From positions 62,600,054-62,664,053 of the forward strand of contig NC_092047.1 in NCBI RefSeq assembly GCF_003086295.3: a stretch of DNA of 64,000 nucleotides, in the 5' to 3' direction. The translations under genes were made by a program, and so were the position numbers. The DNA comes from Arachis hypogaea (taxonomy: Eukaryota > Streptophyta > Magnoliopsida > Fabales > Fabaceae). The notes beneath the pieces are model-generated. The model was not told the origin of the DNA. It saw only the letters and a list, made by a program, of their open reading frames with translations, and searched no databases. Positions 52,341 through 64,000 of the stretch are shown here, piece by piece. Position 1 is the stretch's first letter. Each line of letters starts with the position of its first letter.

Positions 52341-55300
52341 GGAACGAACGCCTATTTTACTTGTGAGAAATCTGGACACACAGCTAGGATGTACCCAAGA
52401 AAGTTTTTTCGGAATCTAGTGCGAACCCAACAACAAGGTCGAGTGTTTGCCATGACTGCTGATGATGCTATGCAATCAGACGCCCTGATCCAAGGTCAGT
52501 GTATTGTCAAAGATCGATTTCTAACTATACTGTATGACTCGGGTGCATCGCATTCCTTTGTTTCTTTAACTTTTGCTCGTGAGTTGGGACTAGATTTCTC
52601 TTAGTTGAACTTTGATCTGATTGTCCATACACCTGCAACCCAAAATACTTTGACTAGTTTAGTGTGCCTACAAGTACCATTCGCTATTAGGAACAGGACT
52701 TTTATACATGATCTGATCTGTTTGCCTCTATGTGGTTTAGAAGTTATTTTAGGATTAGATTTTGTTATCTAAGTATCATGTTTTCCTTGATTATTTTAAA
52801 AGAACTGTTGTTATTCCATCTGATAGTCTATGTACTAAACCATTTCTGTCCCACACCTTATATCTGAATTCTGTAAGAGTTACCTTCGGCGGGAGTGATT
52901 ATGAGGGGTACGTTCTGTTAATGGCTAGCTCGAATGACAATGAACTAAGCTTAGAACAAATCCAAGTGGTGAAGGAATTTCCTGATGTTTTCCCGGATGA
53001 CATACCTGAGTTTCCTCCTTAGTAAGAGATAGAATTCAACATTAAACTAGTACCTGGAACCGGACCGATTTCTATAGCACCGTGCCGGATGTCACCACTG
53101 GAACTTGCAAAGTTGAAGAAGTAGTTGGATGAGCTACTTGGAAAGGAATTTATTCATCCTAGTGCATCATCCTGGGGAGCTCCAGTATTGCTAGTAAAGA
53201 AGAAGGACGATAGAATCAGACTTTGCGTAGATTACCGACAGCTAAATAAAGACATTATCAAGAACAAGTATCCACTTCAATGGATAGATGATTTGATAGA
53301 TCAGTTGGAAGGTGCAACTGTGTTCTCAAAGGTTGATTTGCGATCGGGCTATCACTAGATTCGAGTGAAAGAGTCAGATATACCGAAGACTGCATTTAGA
53401 ACTCGATATGGTCACTATGAGTATAAGTTATGTCATTTGGACTAACTAACGCTCCTGCGATTTTCATGGATTACATGAATCGTATTTTCTGTCCGTACCT
53501 TGATCAGTTCATAGTAGTCTTCATAGACGATATTCTCATCTATTTGAAGACAGAAAGAGAGCATGAAGAGCATCTAAGGACTGTATTGCAGATACTAAGG
53601 ACTCGGAAGTTATATGCTAAACTATAAAAGTGCGAGTTCTGGACAGAAAAGGTGGCATTTTTGGGACATGTTATATCACAGGGAGGAATTGCAGTGGATC
53701 CTTTAAAAATTGAAGCAGTAGTTCAATGGGAACCACCTACGACCATTACAGAAGTTCGGAGTTTTCTCGGACTTGCTGGATATTACCGGAGGTTTATTAA
53801 AGGGTTTTCATAGATAGCCTTACCTTTGACTTACCTTACACGAAAGGAAGTTCCGTTCATTTGGACGGCTGAGTGTGATAGAAGTTTCAAGATACTTAAG
53901 GAGAAGTTAACAACTGCACCTGTATTAGTACTACCCGACCCACAGAAACCTTTTGAAGTATACTGTGACGCCTCTCATAAAGGACTTGGATGTGTGCTGA
54001 TCCAAGACAAAAATGTGGTGGCTTATGCTTCCCGGCAGCTGAGACCTCATGAACGAAATTATCCGACGCATGACTTGGAGTTGGCTACAGTAGTGTTTGC
54101 TCTGAAGATCTGGAGACACTATTTGTATGGCACTCAACTAGAAGTTTTCTCTGACCACAAAAGTTTAAAGTATATCTTTGACCAGAAGGATCTTAATATG
54201 CGACAGCGAAGGTGGATGGAGTTTCTGAAGGACTATGATTTTAAGTTAAGTTATCCCCCAGGAAAAGCGAACATGGTGGCAGACGCTTTGAGCAGGAAGA
54301 ATTTGAATATCTCTTGGATGATGATAAAGGAAGAAAAGTTACTTGCGGAATTTGAGGACCTTAAGTTGGCTATGACTGAGACGTCAAGTGGAGTCCGTTT
54401 GGCCCAATTGCATATAACACCAGATTTTAAGATTAGGATTCAGCAAGCACAAGCACAGGATTTAGAAATGATGACGATGCTGAGACGGATGAAAGTAGAG
54501 GAACCAGAAGCTGTAAGACTAGATCGTAGCAGCCTTTGGAGATACAAGAACAGAATTTGTGTGCCTAGCTCTGGAGATTTGCAGAAAAAGATTCTTGCAT
54601 AAGCTCATCAAAGTATATTTTTTATGCATCCTGGAGTAACAAAGATGTATCAAGGATTTGAAACAAATGTTCTGGTAGCCGGGCTTAAAGAAAGAGGTAG
54701 CTGATTATGTCTCAAAATGTTTAACCTGCCAGAAGGTGAAGGTGGAACACCAGAAACCGTCAGGAACCCTGCAACCCTTGGAAATACCATAATGGAAATA
54801 GGAGCAGATCACTATGGATTTTGTCACGGGATTGCCAAGGACCTCAACAGGACATGATGCTATTTGGGTGATTGTGGACAGGTTAACAGAATCAACACAT
54901 TTTTTTCCGATTCGAGTTGACTATACTTTAGAAAGGCTAGCACGAATATATATTCAAGAAAACATATGACTACATGGGATACCTTCGTAAATTGTCTCAG
55001 ATCAAGTTTCGAGGTCTACTACTAGATTTTAGGGAGCTTTTCAGAAAGCGTTGGAAACAGAATTGCACACGAGTATAGCATACTATCCTCAGATAGACGG
55101 ACAATCAGAGCAGACAATCCAGACGTTAGAAGACATGTTACGATCATGTATGATAGACAACCAAAGCAGCTGGGATAAGTATTTGCTGTTGGTCGAATTT
55201 GTCTACAACAACAGTTGCCAATAAAGTATCGGAATAGCACCATATGAAGCTCTCTATGGAAGGAGATGTCAGACACCATTGTGTTGGAATGATGATGGGG

Positions 55301-55880
55301 AAGCTAGTGTCTTAGGTCCAAACTTAGTGTAAGAAACTACTGAGAAGATAAAGGAGATTCGTCGAAAGATCCAGACAGCACAAGGCCGACAAAAGAGCTA
55401 TGCCGATAATAGACGTAGACCTTTAGAGTTTAGTGAGGGAGATCATGTCTTTCTAGAAGTAACTTTGATTACTGGAATAGGTAGAGCCCTTAAGACTAAG
55501 AAGCTTAACCCATGATACATAGAACCTTTCCAAATACTTAAAAGAGTCGGTCTAGTAGCTTATCAAATAGCCCTTCCTCCTTATTTATCAAACCTTCATG
55601 ATATTTTTTTTATGTCTCGCAACTTAAGAAATATGTTCCCGATGATAGTCACGTTTCACAACCAGAAATAGTACAGTTATAAAATGATTTGACATATCAA
55701 GCATCACCAGTTCAGATCGTAGAAAGAAGTGATAAGCAGCTAAGAGGCAAGACTGTTCGCTTAGTCAAAGTAGCATGGGAACCAAGAGGAGAAGAAGAGC
55801 ACACTTGAGAATTGGAAGATAAGATGAGAGCTGATTACCCGCATCTGTTCTCAGGTAACAGAAATTTTGAGGGCAAAATT
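52340..55880 (+). pseudogene. pol: pol of element T (protease, reverse transcriptase, RNase H, integrase, chromodomain-like end)
   Basis: In order: a damaged zinc knuckle (FTCEKSGHTARMYP; two of the metal-binding residues are missing), protease YDSGASHSFV (about 52532), and reverse transcriptase with [30 protein letters not shown] and FIDD (53520). RNase H follows ([27 protein letters not shown]), then integrase with MDFVTGLPRT, a VSD block and DGQSEQT as candidate D, D and E sites. At 55690-55850 is a chromodomain-like segment (RGKTVRLVKVAWEP). Stops include 52602, 53122, 53356 and 53811, most explained by CAG to TAG, plus a one-base shift near 53428. The longest intact piece is 53826-54602 (RNase H). 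It is inactive. Confidence 0.9.
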
Positions 55881-55884
55881 TTCT

Positions 55885-55899
55885 TTTAGGAGGGTAGAA
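55885..55899 (+). other. Polypurine tract of T
   Basis: TTTAGGAGGGTAGAA directly precedes the 3' LTR and is a conventional plus-strand primer tract. Confidence 0.8.
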
Positions 55900-58800
55900 T
55901 GTAACAACCCCGATTTTCGAGAACGCGAAATCTTTCTGAAAGTACGGATTTCTCTGGAAGATCAGTAAAGGGAAAACCTTTGATATATCATCAAGTATCT
56001 CAATCTTCATTGTCATTATGTCATCTTTAAGTTAGAACCTTTTCCGAGACAAGCTCGATAACGCGGTCACGAAGAATATGGTTTTTGAACCGTATCGGTT
56101 AGAAGTTTTGATTTGGTTTTTTGTAAATAGTCTCAGTTTGACGAACTGGACTCGATTTATGAGAGAAGAGAGATAATAGGATGATATTATCATTATATTA
56201 GTATTAGAAGCTTCTTGAATAATATTATAAGATTACCTGGTTAGTTTTAGTTAAAAACAGAAAATTGGTTTAACCGGGTTTACGGTTTACTGGTGCAGCT
56301 TAGCACCAACACTCTCTGATGAATTTAGCAATGCTAAGTTCTTATTATACATGTACTATTCTCATAATAAATATGTTACTAGTGTCATTTATGCTAGTAG
56401 CTCAGAAAATAATTTTTAGAGATGTTTTTACGAGTGTTCTGATACACCTAGTTTTAGTAGTTGTACACCAGAGATATTTTAATATTATTTTAATTCACCT
56501 CCAAGCCAACCAATTACAACTCACCTTACACCCCCAAGACCTCCAAGGCTGTCTCATTTCATCATTTTGGCCGAAAATAACAAGAGAGAAAAGAGAGAAA
56601 CTTTCATGAACACTTAATCTTCAAAGCTTGATTTCTTCTGAACTAAAACTCAAATCAAAACTCCGATTTCACCAAAATGATCCTCTCTTCTTCCTCTACA
56701 TAACCATGTGACTTATCAAGGCTGGAAATAAGGTGAGATGGCTTTCTCCCTCCCATTTCAATTCGGTTTTCAAGGAAAACCATGCAAAACATGTGTTTTC
56801 TTGATGTTCTTCCTTAGGAATCATGCTTAACTTGACTTGAGGGCCAATAAACGTAAATTTCTAGTAAGTCTAAGGTGAGATATCTCTTCCTAACATACTA
56901 AGTGAGATTTAGTCAGTTGAGAGTTTTTGGATTTAAAGTTGTTCTTGATGTGATTTAGGAGGAAAAAGTGCTTAAGGACCACCTGAAAGTTTAACCGGAT
57001 TTGGAGCAGCAAATCAAGGTAGGGTGTCACGAAATTAATCTTGATTATTTGTGTTTGAGTTGTGTGAATGTTGTATAAATTGGCTGTGCTAAAAATTGGT
57101 TGCTTATATGATTGATTCTTGGTGAAAATTTGGTGAAATTTGATGAAATTCAAGCTTTGAGTTCATGTTCTTGGGCAGCTGGAAAAATGAAACCCTAAGC
57201 TTAAATTGAGGTTCAATTTGTGTTGAAATCATGTAGAAAAGATGGGGTTTTAGTGGCTGCTAATTTATTATGAATTATAGTAAAAATTGGTTGCTGAAAA
57301 GACTGAAAAACGGGTAAAAACAGAGAAGGAATCTGAAGAATTTATGAAGAACATGAAGAACACTTTGAGTGTGATGAAGAACAATGAAGAACACCTTTTT
57401 GATTCATAAAAGGGCAAGGAAGTAATTAATTTGGTGTTTGGGGGTTATTTTGTAATTTCTAAAAGTTAGGGTGGTTAAAGTAGAAATATTAAAAGTTACA
57501 AGTGGTAAAAAGTGAATTTTTAAAGGTTAAAAGTTAAAGTGGGGTAATTTTCGAAAATATATTAATAAAATAATAAATAATAATAAAATATTAAATAATA
57601 ATATTTAATTAAAAATAATATTTTAATAAAAATAATAAAATAATGCAGAAAAGGCAGTTTTCTGTAAAACCTTTAGAAAGACAACTTTAAGCACAGAATC
57701 TCATAATTACTTTCATAAAACACTTAGGGAGTGGTAAAAACATATTAGTGAGGCAAAGATAAATAAAAGATAAAAAGTTGAAGAAAAGATAAAAATAAAA
57801 AAAAAAGTCTGTAAAATTTTAATGACAGAAACACAGACAGAGACTAGTGAACGAACTAGGGCAACTTAGTTAGTACTTGAGTTGCGACTAGGGTTAGGTG
57901 TTATATGAAAAGTTAAACTGTTTCAGTATAGACTTAATGAACCTATACTTGGGACAGACTAACTATTCATACCGAAATTTACATAAGCTTTAAATACACA
58001 TGTTAAACAGAGAAATCAGAGCAGAATAAAGTATCACAGAGCACAGAGTAACCAGAGTAAAGTAAAGAGATACAAAGAGAAAAGAATAATATGATAAAGA
58101 GAAATGGTTTGAGCCAGGATATTGTAAAAGTGAAAGATGTAAAGTTTGTACAGTATGATTGAACAAAGAGAGAAAGAGGTACTGCATAAGAATGTGAAAA
58201 TGATGATGAATAATGAGAATGATGATGAATGATGATAATGAGAATGATTATGTGATGATTTGTTGCTTGAGGCAACCCAAGAGATGTGTTTATTCATTTG
58301 TTGCGTTAAGGCAACTCCAGATATGCTTGTATGATCATCTGCTGCAGTGAGGCAGTCAGATAGATAATGGTGTGATCACTGAGAACGCTTTTTTACGGTA
58401 CAGATCCATATTTTATTTCTGTAAGGCAGAGGGGTTATTTCCTACTACAGAAGTACCGTGACCACCTGTTCCATTTCTGTAGTGGCAGAGGGGTTATCTC
58501 CTGTATACAGAAGGTGTGTCGGCGTACATCCCTGCAGTGGCAGATGTGTTATTTCCTGCGTGTAGTGGACCCTGTGGTGGCAGAGGGGTTATTTCCTGTA
58601 CACAGGGGTATAGCCAATAGGAAAGCCTTATCCAGACAGAGGTTGCTGGATAACGTCGGGAGCGGGTTAGTAACCGACAGATGAGCTCATTACCTGCACT
58701 AGGGCTAGACATGCATCATTCTTGGTTGCGCATTTCCTTTGTTATGATTGTGGTATGAATGTATGCTTTCCTTGTTTGTATTCCATTCTCTGCGCTTGTG

Positions 58801-59773
58801 ATATTTTCTTGTATTCTTCTGTTTGTGTTCTGCTATCTGTTTTCTCTATCTTCTCTACTTATCTGTGTTTTCTAATTACTGCTTCCTTGTATTCCGCTAA
58901 TAGTCTGCTAAACAACATAGAATTAATGAACGTAACTAATAACCCCGACCCTACTAAGAACTCTCCAGTTCTTACCCCTTCTCTCTCCCTTCCCCCTTCA
59001 GATGGAAGTATGAGTACCCTTTCGTAGTTCGTTGATGATGGTTCTGCAAAGAGGATTCCGCTCTAGATAGTCTTCTGAGTCTAGGGTGAATCTCGTTCTC
59101 TGTTTACATGTATATACTGTGAGACCAGCTAATGTCTGCACCCCGTTTGTACGTGAACTTTAACCTAAATCCTATGTACGAGACTCCTGTTGTGTGGCTA
59201 CTTGATGAGGTACCAGAGAGATGTCATATGGCAATGACTGATCGTGCAGAGGAGTAGTAGGTGATGTTCTACCTTTTTGGTGACGTTCCACCTGACTTGA
59301 GTTTTGAAGACCTAGAACGTACTTTCCCTCACTTTAGTAGTTTAGAGGGACTAGGCGAGTATAAAGTCTAGGCTAGCCTAGGTGCCAGCTTAGGGACCTC
59401 TTGAACAGGTCAGGACCTGGGATGTTGTATGTATGTATATGTATATAGTTATTATCTAGCTATATCTAGGGGTGTTCTAACTAACAGTCTATATTCTAAT
59501 AAAGGCTGGATCACCGAATGTTGCTAGCTACTTGTGATGTATTTATGTGTGGCTGTTTATAATTGTTTTATCTGTTATTATTTGTGAATTGATTATAAAT
59601 GATTCTGTTTATTAATTCAAATATTTTCAAAAAAAAAAGTACCTCGCTAACTAACTATACTTTTAACAACGAATCAGGCTCATATAATAAATAATAGATA
59701 ACAATTAGGATGACAGATTGGTAGCACTCAGTTTCTGATATGTCCTAGGCGTACTGAAAATTGGGTCGTTACA
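55900..59773 (+). repeat. 3' LTR of T
   Basis: An uninterrupted 3874-bp LTR. It preserves the empty target site of A2 (GTGAC at about 59280) and the hairpin repeat segment (58255-58620). Reading frames inside it, such as 56319-56609 and 58722-59027, show no recognisable product. Confidence 0.95.
58255..58620 (+). repeat. Repeated hairpin units in the T 3' LTR
   Basis: Same array as 40470-40830. Base changes inside the GGCAGAGGGGTTATTTCCTG units are few. Confidence 0.75.
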
Positions 59774-59778
59774 TAACT

Positions 59779-61036
59779 GATAAATGATTTTTGAGCTAGA
59801 GAACATACAGCCTGTGAGTTTTGAGCTTAATTGTATGGTTACGTTCAAACCATAATTTTCATTCCTGTGTGTTCCGCCCTTCTTTTATATTTTGATGTTG
59901 TTTACTTTGTTTTAATCTATATGTCCGATTATAGAATATAAAGATACATACCAAGAGAGTGACTGAGGCCAATGTTTGATTTTAGCTCACTTTATCCCAA
60001 AATAGCCTACCTTTCACATCACCCTTGTTAGCCCCCTTGAGCCTTTAAATTCCCTTTTTATTCTATAAACCACATTACTAGCCTTAAGCAGAAAAACAAA
60101 TAAAAATTCCAAGTTGAATCCTTGGTTAGCTTAAGATAGAAAATTATGAATAGTTTAAAAATATGGAAAACCTGTTGGGAACATGGATGATAAAAGGTAG
60201 AAGAGTTGAAAAGAACAAAAATAAATCAAAATGAGAATTTTTGGGAAGCATGCTCATGAGAAATCAAATTGAAAGAATTACCATGTGCATTCAAAAAAAA
60301 AGAAAGTTATTTATTTTTCAAGCATATGAATAAGGGGATACAAAAGAATTCCCCAAATGCAAAAATAAAAGCAATGCACATGGGATAAAAATAAAAATTG
60401 AAACATGAGCATGTAACATCAAAAGTGGGAAAAGATGGGAAAATAGGTAAAGTAGCTTTGTTTTACTAAGTATGTATGTTAGGTGAGATCTTAGTCTAAT
60501 TGAGGATTCACTTATTAGCTCACTTAGCCTTATACATATATCCTTACCTTTACCTTGGCCCCATTACAACCTTAATTAAAGACCTCATGATTTTTGGTAT
60601 GTCTATATTCTATAATTGTTGATTGGTTAGATGAAGAACAAAGTTATAGAAAGGAAGAATAAAAAGAAGAATAGAGTGATTAACCCAATAAACACTGAGT
60701 GACTAGAGAGTAAACACAAATCCAGTGAGGGTTCAATAGCTCATTAACATTTATCTCTGTTTAAATTATTTAATTGTCTTGCAAATTTGTAAAATGCTTT
60801 TCTCTCCCATCTCAATTGTAAAGGCACTATATTACTATCTAAGGTTAGGCTATATATATATGTATATGATGGCTCCTTGAGAATGTGAATTAATTCAACT
60901 ACATGCAAGCCTTATATACAAGTGATTGAATAAAAATTAGAATTACATGATGCATGACTCATTTAGGTAGTTGCATTTAGGTTAGATTGCATTTCATGAC
61001 ATTCCACCACTTTAACCTTACTTATTACCTTGGACT
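59779..61036 (+). other. 3' non-coding region of C
   Basis: About 1.26 kb matching C' 22755-24079. No gene seen. Confidence 0.85.
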
Positions 61037-61074
61037 TAGCATGAGGACATGCTATTGTTTAAGTGTGGGGAGGT
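61037..61074 (+). other. AGGA-loop hairpin and polypurine tract before LTR2 of C
   Basis: TAGCATG-AGGA-CATGCTA (61037-61054), then TTGTTTAAGTGTGGGGAGGT. Confidence 0.85.
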
Positions 61075-62520
61075 TGATGAACCCATATTTTATGATATAT
61101 TTTGTGCTTAGTTTGAGTGATTTATTCAACCCTTTACCCACTTATTCATATTAATTGCATGGTTTTACTTTTCCTTCCTAATTATGTGATGTATGTGAAA
61201 AACATGTTTCCTATGCTTTTAAATTAATTATTTTAATTACCTTTGTTTCCATTCGATGCCGTGATTAGTGTGTTGAGTAGTTTCAGATCCTCTAAGGCAG
61301 GAATGACTTAAAGGATGGAAAGAAAACATACAAAAATGGAAGGAAAGCGCAAAATGGAGTTTCTGAAGAAACTGGCATCCACGCGATCGCATGGACGACG
61401 CGATCGCGTGCCAAGCGCAAATCAACAGCGACGCGGCCGCATGACTAACGGAACCGCGCGCCTTAAGCAGAATGTATATGACGCGGTCGCATGAATGACG
61501 TGACCGCGTGACCCACGCGGACGCGTGACAGAGGCCACACACCAGAAATTGCAGAAAACGCTCCCAGCGATTTCTGAAGCCCTTTTTGGCCCAAATCCAA
61601 GTCCATAAGGCATAGATCAGAGGTTATGAAGTGGGGGAATGCATCCATTCAGGAGGAGCTCACCAATTTAGTTACTTCTCAATTTATTAGATCTAGTTTG
61701 GAGAGAGGTTCCCTCCTCTCTCTTTAGGATTAGGATTTAGATTTAGGATTTTTTATTCGCTTTCAGGATTATCTCTTTTGATCAGGTTCAATATTCCTTT
61801 TATTTACTTTTGCAAGTTACTTTATGAATCCTTTCATGTTACAGATTACTCTTTTATTAATGTTATTTGAGGTATTTCAGTTTAATATTGATTCCTTTCA
61901 TTTATGCTATTGTTGCTTTTACTTTAAAGACATTTTTATTCCAGTAGATTTACTTCCCCTTTTGGTTTTGGTTAAGAAATCAGTAACTCAGGAGTTGTCA
62001 AACTCAAACATGATTGATAATTGTTATCTTTGTTAGTTGAATTGAACTTCAATAATCCCAATCTTTTCTTAGGAAATAAATAGGATCCGAAGATCAAACC
62101 AATTAATCCCTTGACCTCCCTTTATCTCAGTAAAGGTTAACAAAGTGGAATTAAGATTCAACCATCATCATCGTTGATAAGGATAGCTAGGATAGGACCT
62201 CCAATTTCTCATACCTTTGCCAAAAGTTTGTTTTACAGTATTTATTTATTTTGATCGCCATTTAAATTATTTGTCATATCTATTCCTTACTCTCAACCCC
62301 GATTTACAACCTTTATAACCAATAATAAGAACATACTTCCCTGCAGTTCCTTGAGAAGACGACCTGAGGTTTGAATACTTCGGTTAACAATTTACTTAAG
62401 GGGTTTGTTACTTGTGACAACCAAAACATTTGTATGAAAGGACTTTTGAAGGTTTAGAAACTATACTTGAAACGAGGATTTATCCGCAAATTTCTAGACC
62501 ACGCAAAAGTTCTCTCGTCA
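61075..62520 (+). repeat. LTR2 (3' LTR) of element C
   Basis: 1446 bp with a CGCGATCG palindrome cluster at 61381-61530. It preserves the single CCCAC target of B at about 61137. Its end, CTCTCGTCA, joins H at 62521. Confidence 0.92.
61381..61530. repeat. CGCGATCG-type palindrome cluster in LTR2 of C
   Basis: Counterpart of 31272-31440 with several substitutions inside the words. Confidence 0.85.
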
Positions 62521-62940
62521 GTCACATCCTATCGGGAGGTAATGCGTCTGAGGGAGGAGTTGGAGTCTGTCCGAGTTGATTACTCCGAGCTCCAGGGTCA
62601 CCTTGTCGGTAGCGTAAATGTTGTTTATGAGAACCTGAAGGAGCAGGTTCGAGTTCTTGCTCCTGAGGTCGACTTTACTCTCTTCAGCCTGGACAATATT
62701 ATGAGGGATGGTAAGATTGTCCCTGATGACCCGGATGATGATGATGTCGAACCTCCCTCTGTGCCTGCTGCCAAAGTGTCGACTTCTACAGTTCCTCCAG
62801 CTGAGGTCATTCATCCCAAATTAGATCCTGATTGCCAAATTTTGAATAAAGATGATGGCATAGTGGATGCAGTGCCTCTCCAGGCTCGCCCTCCTTCACC
62901 CCGTGCTGATGCTGCTAAGTTGGTTTCGGATCTTAGCTGA
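62521..62940 (+). pseudogene. H: C-terminal fragment of the PF04195-like protein
   Basis: The open frame enters from LTR2 of C; the native part starts at 62521. About 139 residues follow: a coiled-coil-like helix (MRLREELESVRVDYSELQGH), then LAPEVDFTLFSLDNIMRDGK, an acidic patch (DDPDDDDVE) and a proline-rich tail, with stop at 62938-62940. A coiled-coil C-terminal part is common in proteins whose N-terminus looks like 19950-20310, which is why I join the two in interpretation. The segment between is absent from the window. The link is inference from domain order and from the insertion geometry. Confidence 0.6.
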
Positions 62941-63222
62941 ATTTTCTATTTGTTTGTATATTGCCCGGCTTGTGGGCTATTAAACTCTTTATTTTGGAAT
63001 TGATGTTTTGCTGACTGTTGGCACTTTTTAGTTGCTTGTTTAGCAACCTTATGGGTATTAAAAAATAGCTTCCAAGTTCTTGGGGCTGATTTGGGTAGCC
63101 TATTTGAACTTGTTTTTATTATATCTCCACGCCTTTAATATCATGTCGATCTTTATGTTATCTTGGCGCCTTTTTTAGGTTTTGGTAGTGCTGAAGCCTT
63201 GTTGCTCGACTTCTTTGGGCTG
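62941..63222 (+). other. 3' region after H
   Basis: About 280 bp of T-rich sequence without a gene; probably the 3' untranslated or LTR-like region of H. The first decayed part of the 106-bp repeat unit may begin here. Confidence 0.5.
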
Positions 63223-64000
63223 CTTCTAAGTTATTTTTGTAATCCTCTCTCTTGGACCTTGTTCAGGTCTCTTTCAGGGATTACTTCTATAACTTTTATG
63301 TTTTGGGCCGACTTTGTCATGTCGGGCCCTTCTAAGTTATTTTTGTAATCCTCTTTCTTGGACCTTGTTCAGGTCTCTTTCAGGGATTACTTTTATAACT
63401 TTTATGTTTTGGGCCGACTTCGTCATGTCGGGCCCTTCTAAGTTATTTTTGTAATCCTCTTTCTTGGACCTTGTTTAGGTCTCTTTCAGGGATTACTTTT
63501 ATAACTTTTATGCTTTGGGACGACTTCGTCATGTCGGGCCCTTCTAAGTTATTTTTGTAATCCTCTTTCTTGGACCTTGTTTAGGTCTCTTTCAGGGATT
63601 ACTTTTATAACTTTTATGCTTTGGGACGACTTCGTCATGTCGGGCCCTTCTAAGTTATTTTTGTAATCCTCTTTCTTGGACCTTGTTCAGGTCTCTTTCA
63701 GGGATTACTTTTATAACTTTTATGCTTTGGGTCGACTTCGTCATGTCGGGCCCTTCTAGGTTATTTTTGTAATCCTCTTTCTTGGACCTTGTTCAGGTCT
63801 CTTTCAGGGATTACTTTTATAACTTTTATGCTTTGGGCCGACTTCGTCATGTCGGGCCCTTCTAAGTTATTTTTGTAATCCTCTTTCTTGGACCTTGTTT
63901 AGGTATCTTTCAGGGATTACTTTTATAACTTTTATATTTTGGGCCGACTTCGTCATGTCGAGCCCTTCTAAGTTAAAGTAATCATCTTTTATAGGGTTGG
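63223..64000 (+). repeat. 106-bp tandem repeat, seven units and a partial
   Basis: Units begin at 63223, 63329, 63435, 63541, 63647, 63753, 63859 and 63965 (CTTCTAAGTT...), each exactly 106 bp, and the array runs to the window edge. Each unit contains nested inverted words GTAATCC...GGATTAC and GACCT...AGGTC, and a second hairpin GGGCCGAC...GTCGGGCCC with a one-base bulge. Internal units are nearly identical; the first and last are more diverged. Confidence 0.95.

Larger units (their letters stand above)
38117..59773 (+). mobile_element. Element T: Tekay/Del-like chromovirus (Ty3-gypsy), split by A2
   Basis: The ends are TGTAACAACCCCG and GGGTCGTTACA. The target duplication TAACT (38112-38116 and 59774-59778) is perfect, and the empty site survives in C' near 22753. 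The LTRs are very long: 5' 38117-52002 (net about 3868 bp, interrupted by A2) and 3' 55900-59773 (3874 bp). The primer site is tRNA-iMet type. The pol order is protease, reverse transcriptase, RNase H, integrase and a chromodomain-like end, all with stops and shifts. Gag is almost wholly deleted: only about 330 bp separate the primer site from the zinc-knuckle remnant. It is the only element here with a recognisable polymerase. Confidence 0.92.
24118..62520 (+). mobile_element. Element C: full-length non-autonomous LTR element, split by B and T
   Basis: LTR1 (24118-32428, interrupted by B; net about 1462 bp) and LTR2 (61075-62520, 1446 bp) begin TGATRAACCCATATTTTATG and end CTCTCGTCA. A perfect tRNA-Asp primer site follows LTR1 at 32432-32449, and a polypurine tract precedes LTR2. 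After removing B and T the element is about 9.9 kb. It encodes an unknown ORF1 and a PF20167-like ORF2 but no protease, reverse transcriptase or integrase that I can find. The right end abuts GTCAC in gene fragment H. The matching left duplication is not present because C' and a deletion occupy the left side. Confidence 0.85.

Overview
This window looks like repeat-rich DNA from a plant nuclear genome, most likely a legume and probably peanut (Arachis). The species guess rests on my recognising the LTR beginning TGATGAGCGGATAATTTATA and its tRNA-Asp primer site from Arachis repeats. I could not run a search. I see no ordinary single-copy gene. Nearly all of the window is LTR retrotransposons inserted into one another, and most of their reading frames are broken. 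Element names used here: A1 and A2 (two copies of one Gag-protease family), B (a small Gag-only element), C and C' (a non-autonomous family with an unknown ORF1 and a PF20167-like ORF2), T (a Tekay/Del-like chromovirus), D, R and S (older fragments), and H (a gene fragment resembling PF04195).

Layout from left to right. 1-1269 and 11641-12528 are two arms of D, an antisense element split by A1 (1270-11640). 12529-14086 (S, sense) and 14090-15541 (R, antisense) are two related LTRs lying 3' end to 3' end. 15542-18425 is the antisense interior of R, with a broken ORF2. 18426-19949 is a promoter and leader region. 19950-20310 is the start of H, and the end of H reappears at 62521-62940. The 42 kb between them is a nested stack: C' (20311-24117) followed by the complete element C (24118-62520). 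B (24185-31028) sits in the 5' LTR of C, and T (38117-59773) sits in the interior of C. A2 (41496-51508) sits in the 5' LTR of T. B, T and A2 have perfect 5-bp target duplications, and each empty site can be read in a second copy within the window. 62941-64000 is the H 3' region with a 106-bp tandem repeat.

Only T carries a recognisable polymerase, and it is inactivated by stops and frameshifts. A, B, C, D and R lack reverse transcriptase and integrase, so they would have to be moved by enzymes supplied from elsewhere. A, B and C share a tRNA-Asp primer site. A, C and R carry a PF20167-like second ORF in the position where an envelope gene would sit.

The most interesting content is not protein coding. 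Several families carry the same set of non-coding devices with different sequences. These are (1) a hairpin with an AGGA/GGGA-type loop before the polypurine tract and again beside ORF2, with compensatory stem changes; (2) clusters of short CpG-rich palindromes in the LTR and again between ORF1 and ORF2, just before a TATA box; (3) a leader hairpin array with TGGCC/GGCCA to TGGCT/AGCCA exchanges; and (4) a hairpin just after ORF1. A2 has also swapped the middle of its ORF2 for the 5' half of a tRNA-Cys.
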